Positions 1-5,543 of a stretch of 11,260 bases of DNA are shown piece by piece. Both the position numbers and the translations under genes were made by a program. Within the stretch, counting starts at the first letter, position 1; each line of letters starts with the position of its first letter. Source of the DNA: Candidatus Methylomirabilota bacterium (GTDB lineage: Bacteria > Methylomirabilota > Methylomirabilia > Methylomirabilales > JACQHM01); the NCBI GenBank assembly GCA_016199025.1, contig JACQHM010000186.1:1-11260 (forward strand), read 5' to 3'. The notes beneath the pieces were generated by a model. The model did no database searches and was not told the DNA's origin. It was given only the letters and a program-made list of their open reading frames with translations.

Positions 1-32
1 GAGCAGGGGTGGTGACGGAGGTACTGGAATAA
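1..32 (+). CDS. tuf: Elongation factor Tu, extreme C-terminus (partial, 5' end outside window)
   Basis: Reading codons from base 3, the window opens with AGVVTEVLE followed by TAA at 30-32. This matches the family C-terminus of EF-Tu (…TVGAGVVTxxxE). EF-Tu delivers aminoacyl-tRNA to the ribosome as a GTP complex. Position directly upstream of rpsJ is where tuf lies in the classical str-S10 gene order, which supports the call. Only nine residues are visible, so the identity rests on this short motif and the context. The same tail is encoded twice more downstream (51-89 and 108-146), so it is unclear which stop belongs to the intact gene that adjoins rpsJ. Confidence 0.7.
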   Translation, partial: AGVVTEVLE

Positions 33-107
33 GGTCGGCGGAGCCGGGGGACGGTCGGAGCAGGGGTGGTGACGGAGGTACTGGAATAAGGTCGGCGGAG
101 CCGGGGG

Positions 108-146
108 ACGGTGGGGGCGGGGGTCGTCACCGAGGTTCTCGAATAA
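108..146 (+). pseudogene. tuf: Third, codon-diverged EF-Tu C-terminal tail
   Basis: Codons 108-146 read TVGAGVVTEVLE and TAA, the same peptide as 51-89 but with different third bases, for example GTC GTC ACC where copy 2 has GTG GTG ACG. It has no visible start codon or ribosome-binding site, so as read here it is a fragment. If units 1 and 2 are an insertion or a misjoin, this copy would be the true 3' end of the tuf gene next to rpsJ, and the label pseudogene would then be wrong. Confidence 0.5.
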
Positions 147-160
147 TCAAGCAGTCCGAA

Positions 161-174
161 GTCCAGCACTGGAC
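161..174 (+). promoter_or_regulatory. Short hairpin in the tuf-rpsJ spacer
   Basis: GTCCA (161-165) and TGGAC (170-174) form a 5-bp stem around a GCAC loop, followed by CTTTAA. It could be a weak attenuator between tuf and rpsJ. The stem is short and there is no real T-run, so it may have no function. No convincing promoter is visible in the 48-nt spacer (147-194). Confidence 0.2.
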
Positions 175-194
175 CTTTAACCTTGGACGGAGCT

Positions 195-503
195 ATGGAT
201 AGCCAGAGGATCAGGATCAAGTTGAAGGCGTTTGATCACCGGCTCCTCGACCTGTCGGCTAAGGAGATCGTTAGCACGGCTGAGCGGACCGGGGCGAGGG
301 TCTCGGGGCCTATCCCTCTGCCGACAGCGATCAGCCGCTATACCGTCCTCAGCTCGCCTCACATCGATAAGAAATCACGGGAGCAGTTCGAGATCCGGGT
401 CCACTCGCGGCTCATGGATATTCTGGAGCCCACCTCCCAGACCATCGATGCCCTGATGCGCCTCGACCTTCCCGCTGGGGTGGACGTGGAAATCAAGGTC
501 TAA
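195..503 (+). CDS. rpsJ: 30S ribosomal protein S10
   Basis: S10 is a 30S head protein, and in many bacteria it also acts with NusB in transcription antitermination. The product is 102 residues, the usual length. Diagnostic stretches are IRIKLKAFDH near residues 6-15, GPIPLPT at 38-44 and SPHIDKKSREQFEIR at 54-68, the last covering the long loop that reaches into the 30S head. The start chosen is ATG 195, because S10 proteins begin just before this IRIKLKAFDH block. A TTG at 183 in the same frame would add four residues and was not preferred. GGAC/GGAG purine words lie 2-6 nt upstream of ATG 195. It opens the S10 operon, 48 nt after the last tuf-tail stop. Confidence 0.96.
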   Translation: MDSQRIRIKLKAFDHRLLDLSAKEIVSTAERTGARVSGPIPLPTAISRYTVLSSPHIDKKSREQFEIRVHSRLMDILEPTSQTIDALMRLDLPAGVDVEIKV

Positions 504-533
504 CGTTTCGAGGCAAGCCTTTAGCCTTCAATA

Positions 534-618
534 ATTTTGGATTTGGGATTGTGGATTTCGGATTGGGGAAGGATGCACCCGTCTTTCAATCCGAAATCCG
601 AAATCGGCAATCCGCAAT
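534..618 (+). repeat. Heptamer inverted-repeat element A (rpsJ-rplC spacer)
   Basis: The spacer 504-639 holds five degenerate heptamers in exact 7-nt phase from 534 to 568 (consensus ATTTNGG). After an 18-nt gap come four of the reverse complement from 591 to 618 (consensus CCGAAAT). The arms pair in register: 534-565 against 587-618 gives 27 of 32 positions paired including two G-U, with a perfect 13-bp core at 553-565/587-599 and a 21-nt loop. There is no T-run, so it is not a classical terminator. It ends about 21 nt before the rplC start. It does not look coding, since a period of 7 shifts frame with every unit. Confidence 0.85.
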
Positions 619-639
619 CAGCACCCAGGATCTGTAACG

Positions 640-1284
640 ATGGCCATAGGATTGATCGGTCGAAAGATAGGGATGACGCAGGTGCATGATGGCGCCGGGC
701 GGGCGGTACCGGTGACCATCATCGAGGCCGGGCCCTGTCCCATTGTCCAACGGAGGACGAAAGAGATGGACGGCTATGAGGCCCTCCAGCTTGGATTCAT
801 GACCGAGCGGAAAAGAAGGCAGATCAAGAAACCGATGAAGGGTCACTTTGAGCGGGCGAAGGTCCCATATCTCCGCCACCTGCAGGAGATCCGAATAGAG
901 GGGGATGGTACGTATCAAGTGGGGCAGGTTTTGACGGTCGAGCTCTTCTCCGAGGGGGAGTACATCAAGGTGACGGGCACCTCGAAGGGAAAGGGCTTCC
1001 AAGGTGGGATGAAACGTCACGGCTGGAGGGGTGGACCAGCTTCCCACGGGGCGATGTTTCACCGGAAGCCAGGTTCCATCGGTGCCTCCTCCTTCCCCTC
1101 CAGGGTCCTTCCGGGCCACCGCATGCCAGGCCGGATGGGGGGGGATCGGGTGACCGTGAAAGGTTTGAGGATTATCAAGGTGATCCCGGAGAGGAACCTC
1201 CTGGTGGTCAAGGGGGCAGTCCCTGGACCACCTGGGGGGATCCTGACGGTTGTCAAGGATGAGCGCTATGCCTCCCATGCTTGA
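640..1284 (+). CDS. rplC: 50S ribosomal protein L3
   Basis: L3 is an early-assembly 23S rRNA-binding protein whose extended loop reaches toward the peptidyl-transferase centre. The product is 214 residues, normal for bacteria. It starts with the family signature GLIGRKIGMTQ (residues 3-13) and carries GTSKGKGFQGGMKRHG (113-128) and GHRMPGRMGG (159-168). The loop reads GSIGASSFP at 145-153. Aligned by eye with E. coli GSIGQNQTP, the glutamine methylated by PrmB (Q150) is replaced by Ser151, as I recall in other non-enteric lineages. ATG 640 has AGGA at 627-630 with 9-nt spacing. The 3' end overlaps the chosen start of rplD by 17 nt. Confidence 0.97.
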   Translation: MAIGLIGRKIGMTQVHDGAGRAVPVTIIEAGPCPIVQRRTKEMDGYEALQLGFMTERKRRQIKKPMKGHFERAKVPYLRHLQEIRIEGDGTYQVGQVLTVELFSEGEYIKVTGTSKGKGFQGGMKRHGWRGGPASHGAMFHRKPGSIGASSFPSRVLPGHRMPGRMGGDRVTVKGLRIIKVIPERNLLVVKGAVPGPPGGILTVVKDERYASHA

Positions 1285-1900
1285 TGTGGTCGATGTGGAG
1301 AATCGTAAGGTCGGTGAGGTCAACCTGGACGACGCTGTCTTCGGAGCCCCCGTGAAACCCCATCTGGTCCACGAGGTGGTGGTGATGCAACTGACGAACT
1401 GCCGTCAGGGAACCGCCAGCACCAAGGGCCGCTCCGAGGTTTCAGGCGGTGGGAGGAAGCCTTGGCGACAGAAGGGGACGGGCCGTGCTCGTCAAGGGAG
1501 CATCCGAGCGCCCCAGTGGCGGCACGGCGGTATCGTCTTCGGCCCGAAGCCACGGGACTATTCGTCTCTGGTTCCGAAGCAGGTCCGGAGGGCAGCCCTC
1601 TGTTCAGCCCTTTCGGCCAAGGTCCAGGAGGGGAATGTCATCGTCCTGGACCGATTGACCTTAGAGCAGGCCAGCACAAAGGTCTTCAAGAGGATCCTTG
1701 GGGCGTTAGGGGCCGATGGCAGGAAGACCTTGGTGGTCATTCCTGGGAAGGAGGAGGTTGTTTTCCTCTCGGCCAGGAACCTGTCCAATGTCAAGGTCCT
1801 CCCTGCGAAGGGCCTGAACGTCTACGATGTTCTCTTGCATGAGAAGCTCATCGTCGCCCGAGAGGCCCTTCCCTTGATCCAGGAGGCTTTGGCGCTATGA
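1268..1900 (+). CDS. rplD: 50S ribosomal protein L4
   Basis: L4 binds 23S rRNA early in assembly, and its loop lines the peptide exit tunnel. In E. coli it also represses the S10 operon, and no matching leader structure is recognised here. The product is 210 residues. The tunnel loop is clear: GTASTKGRSEVSGGGRKPW, then RQKGTGRARQGSIRAPQWRHGG, read in consecutive parts. Three in-frame ATGs (1259, 1268, 1277) compete. ATG 1268 is chosen because AGGA at 1256-1259 gives 8-nt spacing, though 1277 (MLDVVDVENRKVG) fits the usual L4 N-terminus equally well. It overlaps rplC at its 5' end, and its stop overlaps the rplW start in ATGA, which suggests translational coupling. Confidence 0.95.
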   Translation: MPPMLDVVDVENRKVGEVNLDDAVFGAPVKPHLVHEVVVMQLTNCRQGTASTKGRSEVSGGGRKPWRQKGTGRARQGSIRAPQWRHGGIVFGPKPRDYSSLVPKQVRRAALCSALSAKVQEGNVIVLDRLTLEQASTKVFKRILGALGADGRKTLVVIPGKEEVVFLSARNLSNVKVLPAKGLNVYDVLLHEKLIVAREALPLIQEALAL

Positions 1901-2187
1901 AAGACCCTAGGACGATCATCAAGCGGCCCCTCCTTACCGAAAAGGGGAGCCTTCTCAAGGAGCAGGCGAACCAGTACCTCTTCGAGGTGGCGACGGACGC
2001 GAACAAGGTCGAAATCGCCCGGGCGATCGAGGTGATCTTTCGCGTAAACGTTCTAAGTGTCAACACCATACCGATCAAGGGGAAGGAGAAGCGTCTGGGT
2101 AGGTTCGTTGGGCGGACCCCCGATCGGAAGAAGGCCGTGGTGACGATCCAGGAGGGGCAAAACATCGAGTTCTTCGAAGGTGTCTAA
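1897..2187 (+). CDS. rplW: 50S ribosomal protein L23
   Basis: L23 sits at the tunnel exit and docks trigger factor, SRP and the Sec translocon. The product is 96 residues, typical for bacterial L23. Family features are the N-terminal IIKRPLLTEKG (residues 7-17), YLFEVATDANKVEIARAIE, and VNVLSVNTIPIKGKEKRLGR leading into the basic loop. The ATG at 1897 overlaps the rplD stop by four bases (ATGA), so translation is probably coupled. The following spacer (2188-2305) contains heptamer element B. Confidence 0.96.
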   Translation: MKDPRTIIKRPLLTEKGSLLKEQANQYLFEVATDANKVEIARAIEVIFRVNVLSVNTIPIKGKEKRLGRFVGRTPDRKKAVVTIQEGQNIEFFEGV

Positions 2188-2190
2188 TAC

Positions 2191-2294
2191 TGGCACGTGG
2201 CGTATAGCATGTGGCCCGTGGTAAAGGCATTCAGCCATAAGCCATCCGCGTGATTTCCCAAACCAAGGGCTACGAGCCACGAGCTACGTGCTCT
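2191..2294 (+). repeat. Heptamer inverted-repeat element B (rplW-rplB spacer)
   Basis: The left arm is five heptamers in 7-nt phase from 2191 to 2225 (TGGCACG, TGGCGTA and so on; consensus TRGCNCG). The right arm is four from 2267 to 2294 (GGGCTAC, GAGCCAC and so on), related to the reverse complement. Pairing 2194-2221 with 2263-2290 gives 23 of 28 positions paired, counting four G-U. The 41-nt loop holds its own degenerate heptamers (TCAGCCA, TAAGCCA from 2231). The 3' arm ends about 4 nt before the rplB Shine-Dalgarno site at 2295-2299, so folding could affect rplB initiation. Confidence 0.8.
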
Positions 2295-2305
2295 TGAGGG
2301 CTGAC

Positions 2306-3124
2306 ATGGGGATCAAAACGTATAAGCCTACGTCGCCGGGCCGCCGGTTCCAGACGGTTTTGGACTTCTCCGAGATCACAGGGGAGAAACCAGAGAAAAG
2401 CCTGATGGTGCCGCTCCGGAAGACGGGAGGGCGAAATTCTCAAGGCCGTACCACCCATTGGCATCAAGGCGGCGGGCATAAACGGATGTATCGCTTGATC
2501 GATTTCAAGCGGAACAAGATCGGCATCGGCGCCAGGGTCGTTTCCATCCAGTATGATCCGAGCCGTTCGGCCAGGATCGCCCTCCTGCACTATGGGGATG
2601 GAGAGAAGCGGTACATCCTGGCTCCTCTTGCGCTTCAGGTTGGCGACACCGTCATGGCGGGGCCCGAGGCTGAGATCAGGATGGGAAACGCCCTCCCGCT
2701 TCGGAACATCCCTGTTGGGACGACGATCCACAACGTCGAGCTCAAGCCGGGGAAGGGTGGCCAGCTCGTCAGGAGCGCAGGGGAAGGCGCCCAACTCCTG
2801 GCGAAGGAGGGAGGCTCCGCTCTGGTCAAGCTCCCTTCCGGGGAGATCCGGAAGGTGAGCTTGGAGTGCATGGCCACCATCGGCCAGGTGGGGAACCCGG
2901 ACCACGAGAACATCTCCATCGGCAAGGCAGGTCGGTCCCGTTGGCTCGGGATCAGGCCCTCGGTTCGAGGGGTGGCCATGAACCCCCACGATCATCCCAT
3001 GGGGGGAGGCGAGGGAAAGACCTCGGGGGGCCGCCATCCGTGTAGCCCATGGGGAAAATTGGAGCGGAAGACGCGGAAGAAGGGGAAGCCCTCGGACAAG
3101 GACATCGTCAAACGCCGGAAATAG
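2306..3124 (+). CDS. rplB: 50S ribosomal protein L2
   Basis: L2 is a core 23S-binding protein needed for subunit association and peptidyl-transferase activity. The product is 272 residues, the usual length. The N-terminal block has KTYKPTSPGRRF, then GGGHKRMYRLIDFKRNK in the OB-like domain. The C-terminal signature is GVAMNPHDHPMGGGEGKTSG (222-241), then GRHPCSPWGK. His230 aligns with E. coli His229, linked to peptidyl transfer. Met232 stands where E. coli and many bacteria have His (HPHGGGEG). Start ATG 2306 is chosen because GAGGG at 2295-2299 gives 6-nt spacing and MGIKTYKP is the family N-terminus. An in-frame GTG at 2288 lies inside the repeat element and was not used. Confidence 0.97.
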   Translation: MGIKTYKPTSPGRRFQTVLDFSEITGEKPEKSLMVPLRKTGGRNSQGRTTHWHQGGGHKRMYRLIDFKRNKIGIGARVVSIQYDPSRSARIALLHYGDGEKRYILAPLALQVGDTVMAGPEAEIRMGNALPLRNIPVGTTIHNVELKPGKGGQLVRSAGEGAQLLAKEGGSALVKLPSGEIRKVSLECMATIGQVGNPDHENISIGKAGRSRWLGIRPSVRGVAMNPHDHPMGGGEGKTSGGRHPCSPWGKLERKTRKKGKPSDKDIVKRRK

Positions 3125-3130
3125 GGAAGT

Positions 3131-3186
3131 CATCAGCCATCAGCCGGAACTAAAGAGCTGAAAGCTGGCTGCTTAAAGCTGATCGC
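3131..3186 (+). repeat. Heptamer inverted-repeat element C (rplB-rpsS spacer)
   Basis: Eight consecutive 7-nt units fill 3131-3186 in one phase. CATCAGC occurs twice (3131-3144), then two divergent units, then TGAAAGC (3159), TGGCTGC (3166), TTAAAGC (3173) and TGATCGC (3180). Left and right units are related by inversion: ATCAGC 3132-3137 pairs with GCTGAT 3178-3183, and CAGCC 3141-3145 with GGCTG 3167-3171. The inner pairing is weaker than in elements A and B. It ends 7 nt before the strong rpsS Shine-Dalgarno site (3194-3200). Confidence 0.75.
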
Positions 3187-3206
3187 TTCGTGTAGGAGGT
3201 GGGAGC

Positions 3207-3491
3207 GTGGCTCGGTCGTTAAAGAAAGGTCCCTATGTGGATTCGAAGCTTCTCGAGAAGATCCAGGAGATGAACCGCCAGCGGGAGAAAAGGGTGATCA
3301 AGACCTGGTCGCGTCGTTCCACCATCCTGCCGGAGTTTGTAGGCCATACTCTCGCCGTGCACAACGGCAAAAAGTTCATTCCCGTCTACATCACGGAGCA
3401 GATGGTCGGACATAAGCTGGGGGAGTTCGCCGTCACCCGGACATTCCGGGGGCATGGAGGCCAGACGGCCAAAGCTACCGCGCTGAAGTAA
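3207..3491 (+). CDS. rpsS: 30S ribosomal protein S19
   Basis: S19 is a 30S head protein that contacts 16S rRNA, S13 and the A-site finger region. The product is 94 residues, near the usual 90-95. The family pattern is plain: ARSLKKGPYVDSKLL at the N-terminus, KTWSRRSTILPEFVGHTLAV in the middle, and VYITEQMVGHKLGEFAVTRT with FRGHGG near the C-terminus. The start is GTG 3207, preceded by an excellent AGGAGGT at 3194-3200 with 6-nt spacing. This is one of the strongest ribosome-binding sites in the window and follows heptamer element C directly. Confidence 0.97.
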   Translation: MARSLKKGPYVDSKLLEKIQEMNRQREKRVIKTWSRRSTILPEFVGHTLAVHNGKKFIPVYITEQMVGHKLGEFAVTRTFRGHGGQTAKATALK

Positions 3492-3534
3492 GGTGTTGGT
3501 GAGGCCCCTGGCAGTGGAACACATGAGGTCCACC

Positions 3535-3873
3535 ATGGCAGAGGCTAGAGCAGTCGCTCGGTACGTTCGGGTCCCACCTCGCAAGGCGAGACTGGTCATC
3601 GACCTGATACGGGGCCGGAACATCAACGAGGCGTTGACGGCTGTCCGCTTCACCAAGAAGCACGCCGCGCAGATCATCGAGAAGGTCCTTCGATCGGCTT
3701 TGGCCAATGCGCAGCACAATCACGGGGTGAGGGACGTGGATCGACTCTTCGTGAGGGAGGTCTTCGTGGATCAAGGCCCGATGCTCAAGCGATTTCAACC
3801 AAGGGCCATGGGCCGTGTGAACATGATCCGGCACCGGACAAGCCACATTACCATCGTTCTGGCGGAACACTAA
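3535..3873 (+). CDS. rplV: 50S ribosomal protein L22
   Basis: L22 binds all 23S domains, and its β-hairpin lines the exit tunnel beside L4. The product is 112 residues, typical. Recognisable parts are ARAVARYVRVPPRKARLVID near the N-terminus, AQIIEKVLRSALANAQHNHG in the centre, and the hairpin MLKRFQPRAMGRVNMIRHRT. The frame is open upstream with a start-type codon at 3493 and an ATG at 3523. ATG 3535 is preferred because GAGGT at 3525-3529 gives 5-nt spacing and MAEARAVARY is the normal N-terminus. Confidence 0.95.
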   Translation: MAEARAVARYVRVPPRKARLVIDLIRGRNINEALTAVRFTKKHAAQIIEKVLRSALANAQHNHGVRDVDRLFVREVFVDQGPMLKRFQPRAMGRVNMIRHRTSHITIVLAEH

Positions 3874-3890
3874 TCTCATTGAGGGGAAAC

Positions 3891-4592
3891 GTGGGACAAA
3901 AGGTTCACCCGATCGGGTTCAGGCTGAGGATCACCAAACCCTGGTTATCGCGCTGGTTTACCTCGAAGGCATACGGTGACCTCCTCCACGAGGACATCAA
4001 GCTTCGGCGGTATATCAAGGAGAGGCTGTACCACTCTGGTATCTCCAAGATCGAGATCGAACGGAAGGCCGATCAGGTCAGGGTCATCATCCACACCGCC
4101 CGGCCAGGGATCATCATCGGGAAGAGGGGCTCCGAGGTGGAGAAGCTGAAGGCAGAGCTCACCACCATGACGCGGAAGCAGATCCAGTTGGACGTGGTTG
4201 AGGTCAGGAAGGCTGAACAGGACGCCCAGCTCATCGCCGAGCAGGTGGCGATGCATCTCGAGCGGCGTGTTGCCTTCCGAAGGGCCATGAAGAAGGCCGT
4301 GCAATCCGCTATCCGGATGGGAGCCCAAGGGGTGAAGATCGCGGTAGCCGGCCGGCTGGCCGGGGCGGAGATCGCCCGTGCCGAGTGGTACCGGGAGGGA
4401 AGGGTCCCCCTCCAAACCTTAAGAGCCGATATTGACTATGGCTTGGCCGAGTCGCACACCACCTTTGGGGTCATCGGGGTGAAGTGCTGGGTCTTCCACG
4501 GTGAGATCCTCCCCGCGGCCAAGGCGGGATCGGGGATGAGGGAACCCGCCCCCGTCAGGGAGCCAAGGCGAAGCCGAAAGGCTAGGGCCTAA
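3891..4592 (+). CDS. rpsC: 30S ribosomal protein S3
   Basis: S3 lies at the mRNA entry channel of the 30S subunit and contributes to helicase activity there. The product is 233 residues, the usual length. It begins MGQKVHPIGFRL, has a type II KH domain with the GxxG loop as GKRG in PGIIIGKRGSEVEKLK, and a C-terminal domain with GRLAGAEIARAEWYREGRVP and LRADIDYGLAE. The basic tail REPRRSRKARA is normal for the family. GTG 3891 is chosen over an in-frame TTG at 3879, because AGGGG at 3882-3886 is 4 nt upstream and the family start is MGQK. It lies 17 nt after rplV. Confidence 0.97.
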   Translation: MGQKVHPIGFRLRITKPWLSRWFTSKAYGDLLHEDIKLRRYIKERLYHSGISKIEIERKADQVRVIIHTARPGIIIGKRGSEVEKLKAELTTMTRKQIQLDVVEVRKAEQDAQLIAEQVAMHLERRVAFRRAMKKAVQSAIRMGAQGVKIAVAGRLAGAEIARAEWYREGRVPLQTLRADIDYGLAESHTTFGVIGVKCWVFHGEILPAAKAGSGMREPAPVREPRRSRKARA

Positions 4593-4619
4593 CCTCGCTT
4601 ACTGAGGGAGATCTAAGGG

Positions 4620-5039
4620 ATGCTGCAACCGAAGCGGACAAAATATCGAAAACAGCAGCGGGGGAGGATGAGGGGGGTCGCCTCCCGTGGTAACACCCTC
4701 GCTTTCGGCGAGTACGGCCTCCAGGCGTTGGAGCCTGGATGGGTTTCCAATCGAGCCATCGAGGCGGCCAGGCGGGCCATTACCCACTATGTGAAGCGGG
4801 GTGGGAAGATTTGGATCCGGATCTTTCCCGATAAGCCCATCACCAAGAAGCCGGCGGAGACGAGGATGGGGAAGGGCAAAGGAAACGTTGAAGGGTGGGC
4901 GGCCGTGGTGAAACCTGGACGGATCCTGTACGAGATGGGTGGTGTACCGGAGGCAGATGCCAGGGCAGCCATGCGCCTGGCGGCCTACAAGCTCCCCATC
5001 GCGACAAAGTTCGTTATCAGATCGGTGCCGGGAGAGTAG
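4620..5039 (+). CDS. rplP: 50S ribosomal protein L16
   Basis: L16 is a late-assembly protein that organises the A-tRNA site near the 5S rRNA and peptidyl-transferase region. The product is 139 residues, typical. Signatures are LQPKRTKYRKQQRGRMRG (residues 2-19), IRIFPDKPITKKPAETRMGK and GKGNVEGWAAVVKPGRILYE. ATG 4620 has GAGGGAG at 4604-4610 with 9-nt spacing, and an AAGGG directly against the start codon is too close to serve. The stop TAG at 5037-5039 is one base before the rpmC start, so the two genes are probably coupled. Confidence 0.97.
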   Translation: MLQPKRTKYRKQQRGRMRGVASRGNTLAFGEYGLQALEPGWVSNRAIEAARRAITHYVKRGGKIWIRIFPDKPITKKPAETRMGKGKGNVEGWAAVVKPGRILYEMGGVPEADARAAMRLAAYKLPIATKFVIRSVPGE

Positions 5040-5040
5040 G

Positions 5041-5259
5041 ATGGAGGCCAAGGAGCTAAGAAATCTGACGTTGGAGGAACTGGAGCAGAAGTCGGACGAG
5101 CTTCGGGAAGACCTTTTTAAGCTGAGGATGAGAGGAGCTGTTAGATCCCTGGAAAACCCGGCCCGCCTCCGGCAACTCCGGAGGGATATCGCCCGTGTGG
5201 AGACGGTGAAGCGGGAGCTTTCCCGGAAGCCAGCTCTTGGAGGGGGAGGATCCCCATGA
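5041..5259 (+). CDS. rpmC: 50S ribosomal protein L29
   Basis: L29 is a small helical-hairpin protein at the tunnel exit beside L23 and is part of the docking platform for nascent-chain factors. The product is 72 residues. It shows MEAKELRNLTLEELEQK, DLFKLRMRGAVRSLENPAR, and LRQLRRDIARVETVKREL, which match the two-helix L29 pattern, followed by a short Gly-rich tail (GGGGSP). ATG 5041 is chosen because L29 proteins begin just here and GGAG at 5031-5034 gives 6-nt spacing. The frame stays open farther upstream, but that part lies inside rplP. The 3' end overlaps rpsQ by four bases. Confidence 0.95.
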   Translation: MEAKELRNLTLEELEQKSDELREDLFKLRMRGAVRSLENPARLRQLRRDIARVETVKRELSRKPALGGGGSP

Positions 5260-5516
5260 CGCACGCGAGGGGCCATCGCAAGACGTTCGTGGGCCGGGTG
5301 GTCAGCGATAAGATGCAGAAGACCGTCGTCGTGGTGGTAGAGAGGTTGGTCCGCCATCCCAAGTATGGTAAAATGGTAAGGAAGCGGACGAAGTTCAAGG
5401 CCCACGACGAGGGGAACCAATGTCGTATTGGGGATGTCGTAACCATCATGGAGACCCGTCCGTTGAGTCGGGATAAAAAGTGGCGGGTGGTCGAAGTCTT
5501 ACAGAAAACTCTCTAG
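5256..5516 (+). CDS. rpsQ: 30S ribosomal protein S17
   Basis: S17 is a primary 16S rRNA-binding protein with an OB fold that helps nucleate the 30S body. The product is 86 residues, typical. Family stretches are RKTFVGRVVSDKMQKTVVVV, ERLVRHPKYGKMVRKRTKFK and AHDEGNQCRIGDVVTIMETR followed by PLSRDKKWRVVE. The ATG at 5256 overlaps the rpmC stop (ATGA), and a very strong purine tract at 5239-5250 (GGAGGGGGAGGA) sits 5 nt upstream. It is the last gene of the S10-type block, and a 27-nt spacer with a tandem heptamer follows. Confidence 0.97.
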   Translation: MTHARGHRKTFVGRVVSDKMQKTVVVVVERLVRHPKYGKMVRKRTKFKAHDEGNQCRIGDVVTIMETRPLSRDKKWRVVEVLQKTL

Positions 5517-5524
5517 CCTAGCTG

Positions 5525-5538
5525 TTAGGTTTTAGGTT
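5525..5538 (+). repeat. Tandem heptamer pair (rpsQ-rplN spacer)
   Basis: TTAGGTT occurs twice back to back (5525-5531 and 5532-5538) just before the rplN start. It has the 7-nt period of elements A to C but no inverted arm. The copy also supplies the only purine word near the rplN start (AGG at 5534-5536). Two units alone could be chance, and the call leans on the similar pairs in other spacers of the window. Confidence 0.5.
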
Positions 5539-5543
5539 AAGTC

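Larger units (their letters stand above)
1..146 (+). repeat. 57-bp tandem repeat carrying three copies of the EF-Tu tail
   Basis: Units start at 1, 58 and 115. Units 1 and 2 differ at one base (56 versus 113), and unit 3 is a diverged partial copy ending at 146. The repeated segment is the 3' end of tuf (TVGAGVVTEVLE and stop, complete at 51-89 and 108-146) plus an identical 18-nt spacer at 33-50 and 90-107. Because 57 is a multiple of three, all three tails share one frame and each ends in TAA. The third copy differs from the second at eight codons, all synonymous and all at the third base. This looks like pieces of two independently evolved tuf genes joined together, by recombination between tuf paralogs or by an assembly join. 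Confidence 0.85.

Noticed and set aside
183..194. TTG at 183 as the rpsJ start
   Set aside because: It would add four residues not expected in S10. ATG 195 gives the family N-terminus.
2..202. Open frame through the 57-bp repeat that might encode a Gly/Arg-rich repeat protein
   Set aside because: No start codon is visible and the frame runs into the rpsJ start. The other frame explains the repeat fully as EF-Tu tails with synonymous differences.
534..618. CRISPR-like array
   Set aside because: Units are 7 nt, contiguous, degenerate and inverted between arms, with no unique spacers between conserved repeats.
534..618. Rho-independent terminator after rpsJ
   Set aside because: The stem is long but AT/GC mixed with a 21-nt loop, there is no T-run after it, and the operon clearly continues.
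586..1323. Long minus-strand open frame opposite rplC
   Set aside because: It is the antisense shadow of a clear L3 gene in GC-rich DNA, its protein is Pro/His/Arg-rich without a recognisable family, and no ribosome-binding site supports it.
2270..3133. 287-codon minus-strand open frame opposite rplB
   Set aside because: It mirrors rplB almost end to end, and the sense strand encodes an unmistakable L2. The antisense protein has no recognisable family features.
4599..5420. 273-codon minus-strand open frame across rplP, rpmC and rpsQ
   Set aside because: It crosses three well-supported genes and their coupled junctions, and its composition is that of a shadow frame.
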